Notes: generated by a model from the letters alone, not told the origin. A stretch of DNA of 64,000 nt from Rosa chinensis (GCF_002994745.2 NC_037092.1:4454501-4518500), one strand, 5' to 3'. Shown: positions 11,425 to 24,233, numbered from the stretch's first letter. Program-made: numbers and translations.

Positions 11425-12893
11425 TTCTCCACCTCAAGTTCCCTCTATTTTTGGTAATATATGTAACGAATTTTCCCATGGTTTGCAAGGTTTGTTCATG
11501 TATTGTAATCTGCAAATCGTTTCATGCATTTGCCAGTATATATCATTTTTCCATAGAAGATGACATTGTAATTCATATGCATCTCTGTTCTTATCTCTGT
11601 GGTCAATTCATGACTTGATGTTTTGATGAGTACGTTTTTTTCTTTGTTTTTTTTTTCATTAAATGAGAGAGTGGGAATGCTTTGATGGTTTCTGTGCGTT
11701 ATGAGTTTGGCTTTTTGCCTTTGGCTAATTCAGAACTTGATTGTGAAATTTATTCATTTTTATTTTTTAGTTTATATTTGTGTTGAATTTTGTCAGTTTT
11801 TAAATGTATTGGTGGCATGGATTTCTCATTTGATTTCTTGGCCATTTGGGATTTGTAGCTTTGCAGTTGGTGATGGCTTCCCTAGTTCCATTGCTGTCAC
11901 TACTACAATTTTGCTTATAGGACACCTTCCTGTAAGGGTGTTCAATGTTCACAAAGGCCACCAAAACCTTCATTAGCCACTATGCAGCCACCCAATACAT
12001 GACAGTGGTGATTGCCCCAGTTTCCTTTGGAGCATAGAGCACCAAAATGTGAAACGGTGCCTGATTTTCAACTTTAAAGAATGTTGTCATATCAGCTGTC
12101 ATGTCAGCTAACATACCCCAATTATCAATGTAATGGTAGTTTTGGAAGCCACTGATATCAGTGGCAAAAATATGAAGCCGGATTAAAAAAATAAGGTGCC
12201 AACTGGCACCTCTACATTAATGTACTGTATACTGTATTTTAAAATGTATCAAACTACATTAACTAAAAATTTACAGATAAACCCATCAAAATTTTAACAT
12301 CAAGACTCTTCCTCCCCAAGGTTGCAACCCTTCCCTTGATACAGCAATCCTTCCTTACGAATAACCTACAAGATAAAACTTGTCATTAGTTCTTATTCTA
12401 ACAATTGTATAGAAAAGTGATATACATTATTGCTCATACTATTCATTATGGTAGCAAAGAAGACAAGAAAAAACCAAATGCAATATAGATGCATACCAAA
12501 TGATGGAATTACCTCTGTTGCACAATGACTAAATTCAAGAGATCGGTTGAGTCATGACGGCATCAATAAGTAGAGTCCTTCAATCCTGTTGCCCATTAGA
12601 AAGTATTTTTATCTCAATTAATGTGAAACATAACAATTCCATATGTAAATCACATCATGCATGCACAACTAGCTTGAAACAAACCCACTGATGTAGAGTT
12701 AAATGATAATTACAAACATGTATCAGGACATACCAGATTCAGAGTAGTTGAACTCACTTTAGAGTGAGTTCGCACTTGTCTCAGCTTCGTTGCTCAGCAA
12801 AACAACCAAGAGGCTCATAGGTGAGAAAGTATTTGTTAACTTGAATCACATGAAACAAACCTGAGATATAGCAATAGAACAAGGAGCAGGTAC

Positions 12894-13019
12894 CTCGTCT
12901 TTCTTTCGTTCAAGGACACAGATAAAAATGGTGAGATCAAGCATGCCATCTTTGTTCAACGCCGGGCCAGGCTTCAAACTATTTGGGTCCTTCTTTGAGA
13001 ATGCGATGCTTCGCTCAGC
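12894..13019 (-). pseudogene. Captured exon of an unrecognised gene in the CACTA element
   Basis: A 126-bp exon is open for exactly 42 codons with clean borders: acceptor GGTCAG before AERSIAFSKK and donor GTACCT after RKKDE. It contains KKDPNSLKPGPALNKDGMLD followed by a hydrophobic LTIFICVL stretch. The quality of the reading frame and splice sites suggests a real source gene, but I cannot name the family. Together with 13743-14184 on the same strand it points to transduplication by the CACTA element. Confidence 0.5.
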
Positions 13020-13742
13020 CTGACCATATATAATTAGAAAGACAATTAACAATGTTATGAGTGCATCATATATATCACACACATAAACCCTAAACCCTAT
13101 ATCTAACAGGATTTGACGAACGTACCATATTCAGTTCCAGACAAAAACTCTTCCAGCTTTTCAATTGCCAGTAAAAATCCATAAATTCACTCGCTCTAAA
13201 CTCAAAACTATATGATAGTTAAACAAAACCATCAGGCAAATACAAAAATTCATGTAAAGCAAGCCCATTAATGTTCATTTAGAACCCACAAAAAGGCAAT
13301 CAAATGGAAACAAGCAAAGCCCAGAAGTCAGAACAGGATCAAGAATCAAATGGCAGCAATAAAATGAAATTCTTAAACAAAAACCAAGATAAACAGCCTG
13401 ACCGGGCAAAATATATGTGTTCAAATTCTAGATGGGGTTTCAAACTCATCCACTCTGATTGTTCATTAGCTAGTCAAGCATAGATTTTTCATTACTTATT
13501 CCTTGATGTTCTTCATGTATTGTTAGATATACACAATAAACAATGAAAGAAGATCTGCCAAGTCAAATGCAGGTGATCTAAATCGTTAACTGCCTGAAAG
13601 ATGAAAGATGTCTAAGAAACAACACATACAGATCTGATCTCGAGGTTACCTAGGGGGGAAGACTTGCTGATAAATAGTTGGAAGACAAATCTCTGCACAT
13701 AAAAGTCCAAAGTCAAGATCTGCAACATGCAAGCCTAAAGAT

Positions 13743-14017
13743 TTAAGCTTTAAAAACATAAGAGAAGAGAAACAGGAAAGTTAATGCGAGCACCCCAAGC
13801 TCTAGGCTCAGGCCCACTGCCCTGCCCCATCGAACGCCTTTGATGCCTCGTAGATCCAAATCGTCGTCGTCGTCGTCGAAGAACGCTACAACAGATCCGC
13901 CACTCCACCTAAGCCAACCTCGAATCACCAAACCCTCGAAAATAACATGGCTTTTGAAACCTCTTATCCAGGATATCGAGCGATTCTGGAGTAACACTCA
14001 GAAAATTACACGATAAC

Positions 14018-14065
<48 letters not shown>

Positions 14066-14184
14066 GAGAGATGAGAGATGAGAGATGAGAGATGAGAGAT
14101 GAGAGAGAGGCAAAGAGAGGCTAGGGTTTTTAGTCGAAGCAAGTGAATATATACGAAAGAGGGGATTTGCTGTGTCGGCACCAC
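13743..14184 (-). pseudogene. Captured 5' exon region with (CT)n leader in the CACTA element
   Basis: On the minus strand the sequence begins with a pyrimidine-rich leader, (CT)n at 14021-14061 preceded by five tandem CTCATCTCTC-type units, as in many plant 5' untranslated regions. Downstream an ORF contains six Asp codons (GTC repeats at 13861-13877 on the plus strand) and ends in a hydrophobic segment. I do not recognise the protein. It may be the start of the same captured gene as the exon at 12894-13019. Confidence 0.35.
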
Positions 14185-14444
14185 ACCATAAGAGTTCTTT
14201 ATAACTCAGCCCACCGATATAGAAGCCTAGAGCCCACTTATATTTTTGTTAAATGTTATTATAATGCTTTTGGTATTGTTTCAGTACCAGCATAACCTTT
14301 ATTCACCCATTAGGCACTGACGTACAGTGGAAGGAAAAAGTAAGTCACTGTTATCAAATTTTGGTGCCATTCTGTTTGGAAAAACCACTGCTTATTTGTG
14401 GTGTCTATTAAAGGTGTCCTATAGCCAAAATTCTAGTAGTGTGT

Positions 14445-15662
14445 GATTGAGCTTTCAGTTTTTGGTTTGGTTACATTGAGCAGGTAAATTAATTGGATGT
14501 CACTCATGTCAGAATTTAAAAATTAAAACCAAAAAAAAACAAAAGGCTTTTGAAGATTTGTTTTTTTGTGATTACATTTGTGTGTGTGTTTGTGCTGCAT
14601 AAATTGGTGAATTTGTTGTGTTCATATTGTTAGAAGAATGTTCCTTTTCTCAGGAGATAGAGAAATCAAGTAACCATACCAAAAATTCCTTGAATAGATT
14701 CAGTGGATTGCATTATGAAGTCCAAAATCTAACCATAATGAAATACTCGAACTGATTTCTTGGTGAGTGAATCGAAAACCTTAACTTTTGAAGGCATTCA
14801 TACAATCCGTTCATTCATTAGGGGAGTCTGCCATTGTGGATCAATTTGTGATATATTGCTTCGACTTTGAGGTCTGTGAATTCATATCCATCAATGGTTG
14901 TTCATGTCAGTCGACTAATCATCCACAAATTTCAGAATTAGATGGTCTGACAATCAATTATTTCCTCAAACCATTAAATTCTCTTTTATGAAATATTTGG
15001 ATATGTGCTGATCTTCTTAGAGGGGATGGACTTCTTCCCAGTTGGCTTAATCAGATATATCCTCTTAATCTACCCTCAATGATACTGTAGACAACATATT
15101 GTAGATGCCATATCAAGCTTGCAAATAATAAGGACTTGAACAATTTGGCTAAAGGATACATTATGCATTAGTTAAATGTGTGTAATGCATTACTATGCAT
15201 TCTGCATTTGAGATTTCCATTAAACATCTTTATTACTCTTCTATCTCATCATGCATCTGGCACTTACATCTTGCTTCGCAGTCTCATCATGTATCCTGAT
15301 TCATTTTCTCTCATCTTCATACCTACTATTTCAGTTGATGTCCATCAAATTCAAGAGCAAATGAGGTCCTCCCCAGCACAGAAGAAGCCTCACAAGCGAA
15401 GAACTAACCACGTGTAATTTGTTTATAAACATCATCTTTGGTTAGGAACTTAGGATGCCAATTTTTTGAAAATTGTAAAAATGGATGGCTTGGTTAGAAT
15501 GCCAGCTCCTGCTGAAACTTCCAAATTTTGAAATATTTATGTTTACAGTCTGATTAAAACACTAGCTTTTACATATTGTAAAACAATAATAAATTTAATT
15601 AACATTGTTCAAATTATGATTATTACTCTTTTTAACACATAAAATTCAGGAAAAAACAATGT
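14445..15662 (+). other. Helitron body, 3' part, no gene recognised
   Basis: AT-rich sequence between the CACTA right end and the Helitron 3' hairpin. Short ORFs at 14788 and 15178 have no supporting family or exon structure. Confidence 0.5.
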
Positions 15663-15694
15663 AACCCGCGGCATCGCGCGGGCTGTGTACCTAG
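15663..15694 (+). terminator. Helitron 3' hairpin and CTAG terminus
   Basis: ACCCGCGGCATCGCGCGGGC forms a GC stem about 10 bp before the terminal CTAG at 15691-15694, which is followed by the host T at 15695. In Helitrons this structure marks the end of rolling-circle transposition. Confidence 0.9.
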
Positions 15695-17338
15695 TTGTGA
15701 TAAGAACTGTAACTTGGGATGAATGTGTGTATGCAATCTTGTTACACATTATATCAGCGAAGCCACCTTTTTGCAGTTCTGACAGACAGTATCTGTTATG
15801 ACTCTTGAAGAATTAGATTCAATTCTAGAGCACATCTTGCCAGCACACCCCCCTTCCTACAAATAAAATAACATGATAGATTTTCTGAGCGTCGATTACT
15901 ATATTTTCAACTAGATAAGGAATTATGTCCAAATGAAAGTGATACGAGTATGCAAAGATGACCCGACATGTTCAATAAATGACTACCATCTGTACCATCA
16001 AATTGAAAAGGAATAGCAACAAATATTTCCTTATTTCCTTAAGGTCATTCCACCTCCAAAACTTACACGTGCACAGAATGAGATCAGAATATCAGAAATT
16101 TTAATGGGAAATTCTACTACATAAGTACATATCATTCATTCAGCAGAAAAGAAGGGGTATGATTTGGTCACTTATACAAATGCATGATTTCATTAGACAA
16201 AAGGTGTTCCACCTCCAAAATGGGTTGTGTGCATGTGGAGAATTGTGTTTGGAACTTAGTTCTGCTGAATAAATTCTCATACTAGGGCAGGATTTTGCTT
16301 GCCATTATACTCACACGGGCTCATAAGTGAACATCCATCCTCATGGACATCCTTAAGGCTGGTGGATTGAGCCATTGAGGACACCTTTAGAAGAAGCTGC
16401 GGACTAATTTTGGCACCACTTTTCAACTAAATTTACAACTTGCACTCCAGTTTGAAGTAGTTACATACTTACATGTGGAGTGCAAAAGCCAAAATCACTC
16501 GCAAAATTGAATAAAACTATTATTATAGAAGTGTACTATCACATCATTGGAGTCAGGATCTAACCTTACAAAGACTGCGATAATTTTCTGGATCTTTTGC
16601 AGGTGTGTAGAGCATTGGTTGCAGCATTCCAGCCTGTAATCAAATTAAATATTGAATCACCACTTGTTTTACAGTGAGACATTCATTCACGACTTTCTGA
16701 ATGTGTGGTAATACCTTTGCTCTGCCTGAAGATTGACTCCGACCTCTGGAGGTGCTGAAATGGTAGATCGTATCACTGGGCCAAAGACTGCTACTAGCTT
16801 CAACAGCATCTCCAATGACACATTTCCATGCCTGTACATTTGCAAAATTATAAATTTCTGTAAGAAACTCAATCCAGCACCAAAAATACTATCATGGGAA
16901 TTTGACAAGACCTTTTATCATGAAGACCATATCAACATGCACATGATTGAATTCAAGTAGTATACTGCATGACTCTTACTGGTCAGGAAGATTTCAAAAT
17001 GGTATATTATAACAAGAACAAATTCTCCCAAGAAATAGTATAAAAGACAAATTCCTAACGGCCTCATGTTAATATTAATTTCTTCCTAAGGTAATCTCCC
17101 TATAATCATATCATCTAAAAATGTTAGGAAGCTACAATCTGACTCCCATATTAAGATGGAGTCATCCTTAATTATTGGAAACAGTTTGCAGAGTAATTTT
17201 TTTTCCTCCGTCAGTACTCACTATTAACCATAGATAGTAGCAATTCTTATGTGTCAGATTTTTACCCCTTCCCCCCAAAATTCTTAGTGCACTCTGAGTA
17301 CCTCATCCATTAAGTAGTTATCACTCAAGTTTGCTATC
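15695..17338 (+). repeat. Segmental duplication copy A, right part
   Basis: From TTGTGATAAGAACTGTAACT onward this follows copy B at 45551-47175 with small indels and substitutions. Identity stops abruptly after TTTGCTATC: copy A continues CATTAAATGG while copy B continues AAGTAAGCCC. The copy A breakpoint therefore lies near the edge of a KTN80 exon, and everything 5' of that exon is absent here. Confidence 0.9.
16495..17338 (-). pseudogene. KTN80 (katanin p80) 3'-end fragment, copy A
   Basis: Two C-terminal exons of the katanin p80 subunit are present. Exon 16715-16831 encodes NVSLEMLLKLVAVFGPVIRS and ends near the GVNLQAEQR motif, and the last exon runs 16495-16633. They belong to the con80 domain, which binds the p60 ATPase in the microtubule-severing complex. 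The part upstream of a breakpoint at about 17338 is missing, so this is a truncated duplicate. It matches copy B at 46326-47175, with a few differences such as HGNV for HANV and PPEV for PPVV. Confidence 0.9.
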
Positions 17339-18973
17339 CATTAAATGGTGGAGGAATAAAGAAAAGATTAAAAAGCCTGGATGGTGAAAGCTCATGAGTC
17401 GCTCTTCTTCTGACCATACAAAATTGGCAAAGCATAGTGCTAAAAAATTTCTAACAGCTAAGCACAAAAGTTATCAGGAAAATGTTCCAATATAGTAGAT
17501 TTGAACCGCTGACCACAAGCTCCCAACCCTTAGCATGGTCTGCTTTAACTGTTACCTATTTAATATTTATTTATTTTATTTTTATTGATGTCTAGCCAAC
17601 AAACTATCAGAAGTTGACTTAGTTGATTAAACCAGCACCAGATACCTGCTATGTTCATGGGACATGATCAGAGGAAATCCCCTGCTATGAAGTTGGTCCA
17701 GGAAACATCTCTCATGATCTACACGGATGATTGCATCCAAAACATAGAGTAATATTATCTTCCCAAGTTCATTTCCTTGAGTAGCATCTATTATTTAGTG
17801 ATCAAGTAAAATAAATCGCTACAGTCTTAACCCCACATTATCATAGACCATTTAAAAATATCATTGAAGTAAATAATAAATAATGATTATTACAAATCAT
17901 AACACCCACATTGCCATGGTATTGAATAAAGCATAGCCCCCAGATTACTATGATAGATGCTCTTCATGAGAGAATGATAAATGCTAAGTACATTCATAAC
18001 AAAATCTGATATTCTGATGTATAAAACCCACAGTAATAATAAGCATTAAAGAACCTGTAAAAAAAAAACAAACATTAAAGAATACTAATGAAATAGAAAA
18101 TTCAAATAATAACCCCCATTATTAAAAAAAAAAATAACTCCTCACTGATTTATTAAAGCAAAATGAAAACTTTCTCGATCACAATTGAATTTACAAGTAT
18201 TTTTTGAGCATGCATTTTCGTTTATGACTTGTTACATTTGTTAACACACAAGCTAACATAAAATAGCATATGTATATCTTGTAATATAAATTAAATTTGA
18301 AGCGTAAGAGACAATATACCATCACTATTTACTTTCCCTGTAATCATTTAGAAGCTCAATAAATGTTACAGCTAATAACTCAATTAAATTTTAATAATGA
18401 GACAAAATTAATACTAACACCACAATTTGAAGCATCATCATTTTAGATATGAAAGAAATGATAAATAATCATTAATTATATTCTGTAACTGCAATAATAT
18501 ATAGACTTCTCGAAACAAAAAGTCATTTGTAACTGACCCAACAACATATAAAGATCTGCAATAGACTTTAAGGTCAATCGCATTCATAATATAATTGATA
18601 TTTTCAATGGTATGCAAAACAATTACTAGTATGTAAGTAAATACAATGGAATAACTCATAAAATCAGTAATCAAGTACATACCTCAAGTAACAACGTTTT
18701 ATATATATATTATAGGCAATATTAGTTTCATGTAATAGTCAACAAATTATAAATCAAGAATAGCCAACCTGATATCATGGCAGAATAATTTTCATTGAAA
18801 GTAGATTTAATTTGCAAAGATGACTTGATAGAAAATAGGCTTATGTATATAAACCAATTAACTGTAACATGCATATGTATGTACCTGCTTGCTGGCTACT
18901 AGCACATATATACTTTAATCACGATTTTATAATTTGCATATGTATGCAAAAAACTCATATGCATTAAATATGA

Positions 18974-19014
<41 letters not shown>

Positions 19015-19263
19015 ACAATTGATATAATTGTAACAAAAGGATGATATGCAAAATATATATATTTCTTACTTAACAAAAGTTGGTTATGTCGTAGAAGTGG
19101 TTCAGGATTCCTTCGTCATGGTAAAGGCTAGTGTATGTATGTATGTTGCGTAACTAATTCCTCCATCAACTTTAGCCTTTGAGAGATTTTTGCTATCAAG
19201 AGTTAGTTGATATTAATTATTAGTACATGCAAAGAAAAATACAATTAGCATATTCAAGACCAA
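17339..19263. other. Intergenic AT-rich stretch
   Basis: No gene is supported. There is a (TA)n(TG)n microsatellite at about 18972-19013 and many short AT-rich runs. The ORF at 18438-18680 on the minus strand is low-complexity and unassigned. Confidence 0.5.
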
Positions 19264-19272
19264 TATAAATTA

Positions 19273-20350
19273 GGGAAAATGATCATTTACCCAATTTTTG
19301 GGTTAATTTAACCCCACTTACCCAAACACTTTAAGAGATTGTCCATTTACCCGAACACTCTAAGAGATCATTTCCCTAATACCCAATTAAGAATTTTTTT
19401 ATTCATTTTTATTTATTTTTGGAACACCTTTGCCCTCTCCTTCTTTGTCACTTAGAGAGAGAAATCATCGGAGACCTTGCCAGACTCCGGTGACCAGTGG
19501 CCTGCCGCGGACTCCAGTGACTGGAATCGGGTGACCGGAATCCCAGATCCGGTTACCTGATTGGTGACCGGATTCCGGCTTTATTTTATTGCCCCGTAAT
19601 AATACCCAGTAATTATATTATTGCCCCCCAATGATCATATTATTACGTCCCAATAATCATATTATTAACCCCCGATAATCATATTACTACCCCCAATTAA
19701 TTGCATAAACTTTCAAAACTAAAATGAATACACTATAGGCACAATTGATCAATTTATATGTTAAATTCTTCATGTTCACTTCCACGTGTTATCATAAGCT
19801 TAACTCCATTATCAAATTAACCATCAAGTGTTCATCCAACCATTAGTTTCAAACTTTTTTTTCTCCTTCCATTCGCGGAGCTCACAGTTTACCAAAAAAA
19901 AAAAATTGAGGCGGAGTGGATAGAGAGGTTGGCAGTGGAGAATGTAATTGGGAGTTGGGACTCAGACAAAAAAAAAAAGAGTGCAAAATCGGGCTACAGA
20001 CCACTGTAACAGCGGCACGAAGGCCTAGAGTGGTCAGCAAACAATGTCGTCTAGCACCTCAGCAAACGCAGCGCCCAACTCTGAAGCACTTCCTTCTTAG
20101 AAGCTCTAAATCGTTGTCGTCGTCATCCTCCAACGGCTCGCTCTGCTTGCCTCTGTGATTGCGAGTCCGTCTCCATCTCCTCGTGCCTCTCGATTTCGTC
20201 CTCTTCCTCGTCCTCGGGGCGAGCACGACTACCTGCCCCGGATCTCCCTCGATTCGGACAAATTGAACCCGAATTCAAACCAAACCCGTTGTTCTACCTC
20301 ATGTTCGTTGGACGACCGGAAATTTCCGCCGATCCAGATCTGCAGACATG

Positions 20351-20394
<44 letters not shown>

Positions 20395-20529
20395 TCTGAA
20401 AAGTGTAGGTTGGTAATTAAAAGAGCAAAACTGTCATTGATGTTTAAATTGGGTAAATGAGATTAAAATTTTTTTAGTGGAGTAAGTGGGTAATTTTTAG
20501 GCTCAAATTGTGTAAATGGTCAAGGCCCC
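19273..20529. mobile_element. MULE, 1.26 kb, possibly carrying gene fragments
   Basis: A perfect 9-bp duplication TATAAATTA flanks the element (19264-19272 and 20530-20538). The ends start GGGAAAATGATCATTTACCC and, inverted, AGGGGCCTTGACCATTTACA, with further inverted similarity in the AACCCCACTTACCC region. The interior (about 19850-20400) is more GC-rich than the rest and has an ORF on the plus strand running into a (GA)n at 20349-20391. No transposase is visible. A Pack-MULE is plausible, but the source gene is not recognised. Confidence 0.85.
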
Positions 20530-20538
20530 TATAAATTA

Positions 20539-22234
20539 ATAATCGGAAGAAAGATATTAAGGTATTCATAAGTTGAGAAATTAAGAAGAAGCCAAATGTG
20601 TGATATTGAATGAGATTCCTAGAATTTCATGGTATCTGTCTTTGTCAGAAATTCCGCTCGAATCTTCTCTTAAATTGTTGTAAAAAAATATGGGACGGAA
20701 TTTCTGTAAAATTTAAATAAAATAATATGAAAATATCTTGGGAAATAAGAATGAAAATATAGATAAGGAAATGAAATAAAGTAAGAAAATAATATAATAT
20801 ATATATATATTTTTGAAACGGTAATATCTAGATTTTATATAGGAAAACTTATCGAGTCGAGACATGCAAGCGCACTGTCCTAAGAGAAGATTCGTCCCCT
20901 ACTGCATAGGGTTGAATCACCCCCAAGATACAACAACTCTTCGAGCTCCATCGTGCAGCTAAGAAGCCCCGTTGGACCTTAATCACTCGTGCACTCAAAA
21001 TGGTGTATATTAAAAATAAATATATGTATATTGTATAATATGGAAGAAGACTTTAGATAGCTAAGTTGTTGTGCTAGAATGGTTGCATGATGGTGGAGTG
21101 CCTTTTCTTTTCACGATATCCCTCATATTTATCCGTCCATCTCGACATTCCATATCCGACAATATGTCTAACCACACATGTCTTCCAACTCTAACCGTAT
21201 ACCTTTATATAAGCCACATTACCATGACCATCAATAACCTCATTAACCATATAATGGTCAAATAATAATCATATATTTAAAACATAAAACCGTTAAACCA
21301 TAAATAGAGTAAAAAATACAAAATGAAAATAACCCCCAAAATAAATAAAATATAATTTAATTTTAAATCATAAAATTTCTAACATTATACTGATCATCTG
21401 AGATATTGATCGACAACTATCAGAAACTACTCAATTCTAATTCCCCACTCTTAAGTTAGACCAACATGCAAATAACCCATGATTTCTAGTTGAAGACCCG
21501 ATTAGCATCTTCAATTAATGAAAACCCAGTTAAGCTCAGCCAAAACAACAAATCAATGCAAATGAGCAGTAAACAATAAAGCATACAGTTCCAATTACAA
21601 GAACAGTCTTCCAGCTGCAACCAAACCCAAAAAAGATTGGCATGTGCTTTGGCCAAACTGGAACACCATAATTGACATGTGCAGGGTTTGAAGCCAACCC
21701 CATAACCCCAAAACAGTTATCAATCATAACTATCTTGAATAGATAACAAACCTAATAGCAATATTGCCACACAAATTGCTTTAGGGTTTGTCTTCTAATC
21801 TCTGCCCTCTGTAATTGCATTATATGATTATGATCCAACCGTCGGTCAGCGCATGGACACTGGCAGCGTGCTAGTCACATGCCTGAGGTCAAAACTTTAA
21901 AATATAGCATGGCAACCACGTGGCTCGAACATGACCGCCCACCTGTACCGCTCCATCGCTGAGAGACAACCAGCATCAGTGTTGGGTTTTTCATTCTTTT
22001 GAGAGATGACCACTGCGCCAACCACCAAAACCCATGATTCCTCACCTCTCTGGTTCAAGAAGCAGCACCCACAAGCGAATTTTTCTTATTTTATTCAATT
22101 TGAAAGTATTCATATTAACAAGCTTGCTAATTCTGCATCTCAATCCGCACCACTGACAACTCGCGCGTCGTTGTTCATGTACGCAAAAGAGGAAAAGTTT
22201 ACCTCACAGTTAGGAGAAACGAAGCAAGTGAAGC
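20539..22234. other. Intergenic stretch, one unassigned minus-strand ORF
   Basis: Nothing firm is present. A minus-strand ORF at 21536-21727 (63 codons) contains HVNYGVPVWPKHMPIFFGFG followed by a hydrophobic segment. Its composition looks more protein-like than its neighbours, but I do not recognise it and it could be an exon fragment. A block at 20820-21000 has mixed composition without a clear source. Confidence 0.4.
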
Positions 22235-22392
22235 CTCTCTAGCTCCTCCGCCGCCTCCCTGAAGCTGCTCTGGAATTAACCGGAGATTGGTGATCTTGAA
22301 ATTCTGACTTTCTGAGCAATCTCCCTCACAAGCCTCTGGAACGGCAGCTTGCCGATCATCAGAAGCTCCATGCTCTTCTCTTTTACTTCAGT
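22235..22392 (-). pseudogene. Histone H3 fragment
   Basis: The minus strand reads [20 protein letters not shown] then AQ, which is the histone H3 alpha-N helix and start of the histone fold (family [20 protein letters not shown]). It then loses frame and resumes at FQSS and REAAEE after a TAA. Insertions, the stop codon and the missing N-terminal tail and C-terminal fold make it a relic. The wording is that of canonical H3, not the diverged centromeric CENH3. No intact H3 gene is nearby. Confidence 0.8.
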
Positions 22393-24233
22393 CTTTAAAA
22401 AAAGAAAAGGTAAAGCTGGAAAGGAGCACAATCCTCATGTCTCACTCACTTGCATTCTTTCTTCTTCTTCTTCTTCTTCTTCTTTTCTTTTTTCTGGTCG
22501 TAGTTTGTTATAAATCCAAGATGTGGGCAGCTGACTGTTGAGAAGATCGAGAAGCCAAACATAGCCCATCGATTTGACCTCTTCTAGTAACAAACTCAGC
22601 TGTAAAATATTTTTTCAACTAGTGCGTTTTCCAACAACTGGAGCTTACATATTTCTTTTACCTAATCTGGCAATCTCAGGCATCCAACGGTTGAAAACCA
22701 ATGATACCAACCCTACCCAGTCAGCCATCAATACATATCATATCATATCATATCATATCATGAGAGAAGGCATCTCTTAGCTCCAGGCTTGTTGTCTGAT
22801 TTTTCTTTTTCTTTTGCTGTCTTTGGTTCTGGACTCTACACAAGAATGGATTTGGTCTTTACTTGTCATTCGATTTCATCTAATACTCATTAAAACTGAC
22901 ACATTGACGCATGTTCTCATCAACAACTTCATCGAAAGGTACAATTTCCATCGATCTTCAAGGTCTCAGACAGGCCTCGACGATTTACAGAGGCCAGGAT
23001 CTGATTGATATTTATTGCAAGTTTTTGTTTTTTATTTTCCGTACAATTCTCTTCTCTGCAAGTAGGGTGGCCAGCGATCAGGAACCAGTCAGATGGATCT
23101 CTCCATTTTCCTTAATTTCAGACTTACGATTATCTCGTTTTTTCTGCAAACAATTAAGAATACCCTAACCGGAGCCTGTCGAGTGCATGCTTTACTTCTT
23201 CTTTTTTAATTTTGATTAGTATTATTTGTTACAGATCTGATATTAATGTGTAAATTGTACATCTCCTTGTTGTTAGGGATTGATTTGGCCTTCTTTTACT
23301 TCTTCTTCTTTTTCAATTTTAATTCGTATTATTTGTTACAAATACCTGACACTAATATGTAAATTGATTGATTTGACATTCATTTTCATACTTCTATGCA
23401 AATGTTGTCCTGAAAAGTAGTTATTAATAGAAACCTATAAGGCTGTAACCTATAGGGTTAAATGATTTATTATAATTTAAATTAAATGTGTTTTCCTTTT
23501 TTTCTTTCTAATAATTTATAATTTTAATTAGTCGATATATCCATTGCCGCCTCTGTTGGGGTAGTATTCCCAAGTATTAGAATTCTGAAACTCGGTGTCG
23601 TTTGATTAATTTATCGTATGATCACTCTGCAAACAATGACCAACCTAACAATTCCATAATTATTAGTTTCAATACTCCCCAATGCAGCACGATAAGACTT
23701 TCAACCTCCGCTTACTGTATTTTATGTTTGCTTCTAGCAGGTGTCGCCAGCTGAAGTGATGAATGAGTTTTGAGTCCTTAGATGCTCCTTACGATATCGA
23801 AGCACGTGTTGGTTTCCAAACGTTCTTTAAAGATGTACTTGTCAGTGTGATCCTTAAGGAAGAGAGGAGACTCGATTGTGGTCTTTGAAGGAGGAGAAGT
23901 CTACAATATGCTACTAAATTCGGACATCAATGATAGACGAGCTTCAAATAGTATAGACATATTGGATACAGTGGTAAACCAGTTCCTTGCGTACTATTGC
24001 ATGAGTTAGTCGATTGGAAACTTGTCTCCAACTGCATGGAACTTGTGTACTATCTATATGGAGTTTGGTATGCTTATTAAGCCCCCCATTTAGCAGGTAC
24101 TACATAGTATGATGTTATTGATTGCAGTACAGGGACTTGTATGTAGTAACTTGTAAATAACTAAATATGTTCATTAACGAAGGCCTACTATGTGAATGCA
24201 ATTATATGTGAATTTGTAAAAACAAATACCTAA
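22393..24233. other. Intergenic with short simple repeats
   Basis: A (CTT)n tract lies near 22458-22482 and a (TATCA)n run near 22737-22762. A partial duplication of a TTTTACTTCTTCTTCTTTTT-type block occurs near 23190 and 23295. No gene is supported. Confidence 0.45.

Larger units (their letters stand above)
11898..14441. mobile_element. Non-autonomous CACTA (EnSpm) element with 3-bp target duplication
   Basis: The left terminus is CACTACTACAATTTTGCTTA and the inverted right terminus is CACTACTAGAATTTTGGCTA, followed on both sides by TAGGACACCTT. The 3-bp duplication TGT flanks it (11895-11897 and 14442-14444). Length is 2544 bp with no transposase. Subterminal regions repeat words such as GGTGCC and ACTGATATCAGTGG. 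It carries pieces of a minus-strand gene, including a first-exon-like region with (CT)n. It is inserted in the Helitron close to the MADS fragment. Confidence 0.9.
5441..15694 (+). mobile_element. 10.25 kb composite insertion ending in a Helitron 3' terminus
   Basis: Copy B reads continuously across this point (ATTGAGACAATTGTGATAGG, about 45541-45560), while copy A is interrupted between GAGACAA and TTGTGATAAG. The right end has a GC-rich hairpin (CCCGCGGCATCGCGCGGG at about 15665-15682) followed by CTAG and a host T, which is the standard Helitron 3' end. Insertion is between A and T, as for Helitrons. The left end begins TTATAAATA rather than the usual TC, so the 5' terminus is altered or atypical. 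Removing the nested MULE and CACTA leaves about 4.2 kb. No Rep/helicase is visible, so it is non-autonomous. Confidence 0.8.

Noticed and set aside
22235..22392. Centromeric histone CENH3
   Set aside because: The [11 protein letters not shown] wording is that of canonical H3; CENH3 differs strongly in this helix.
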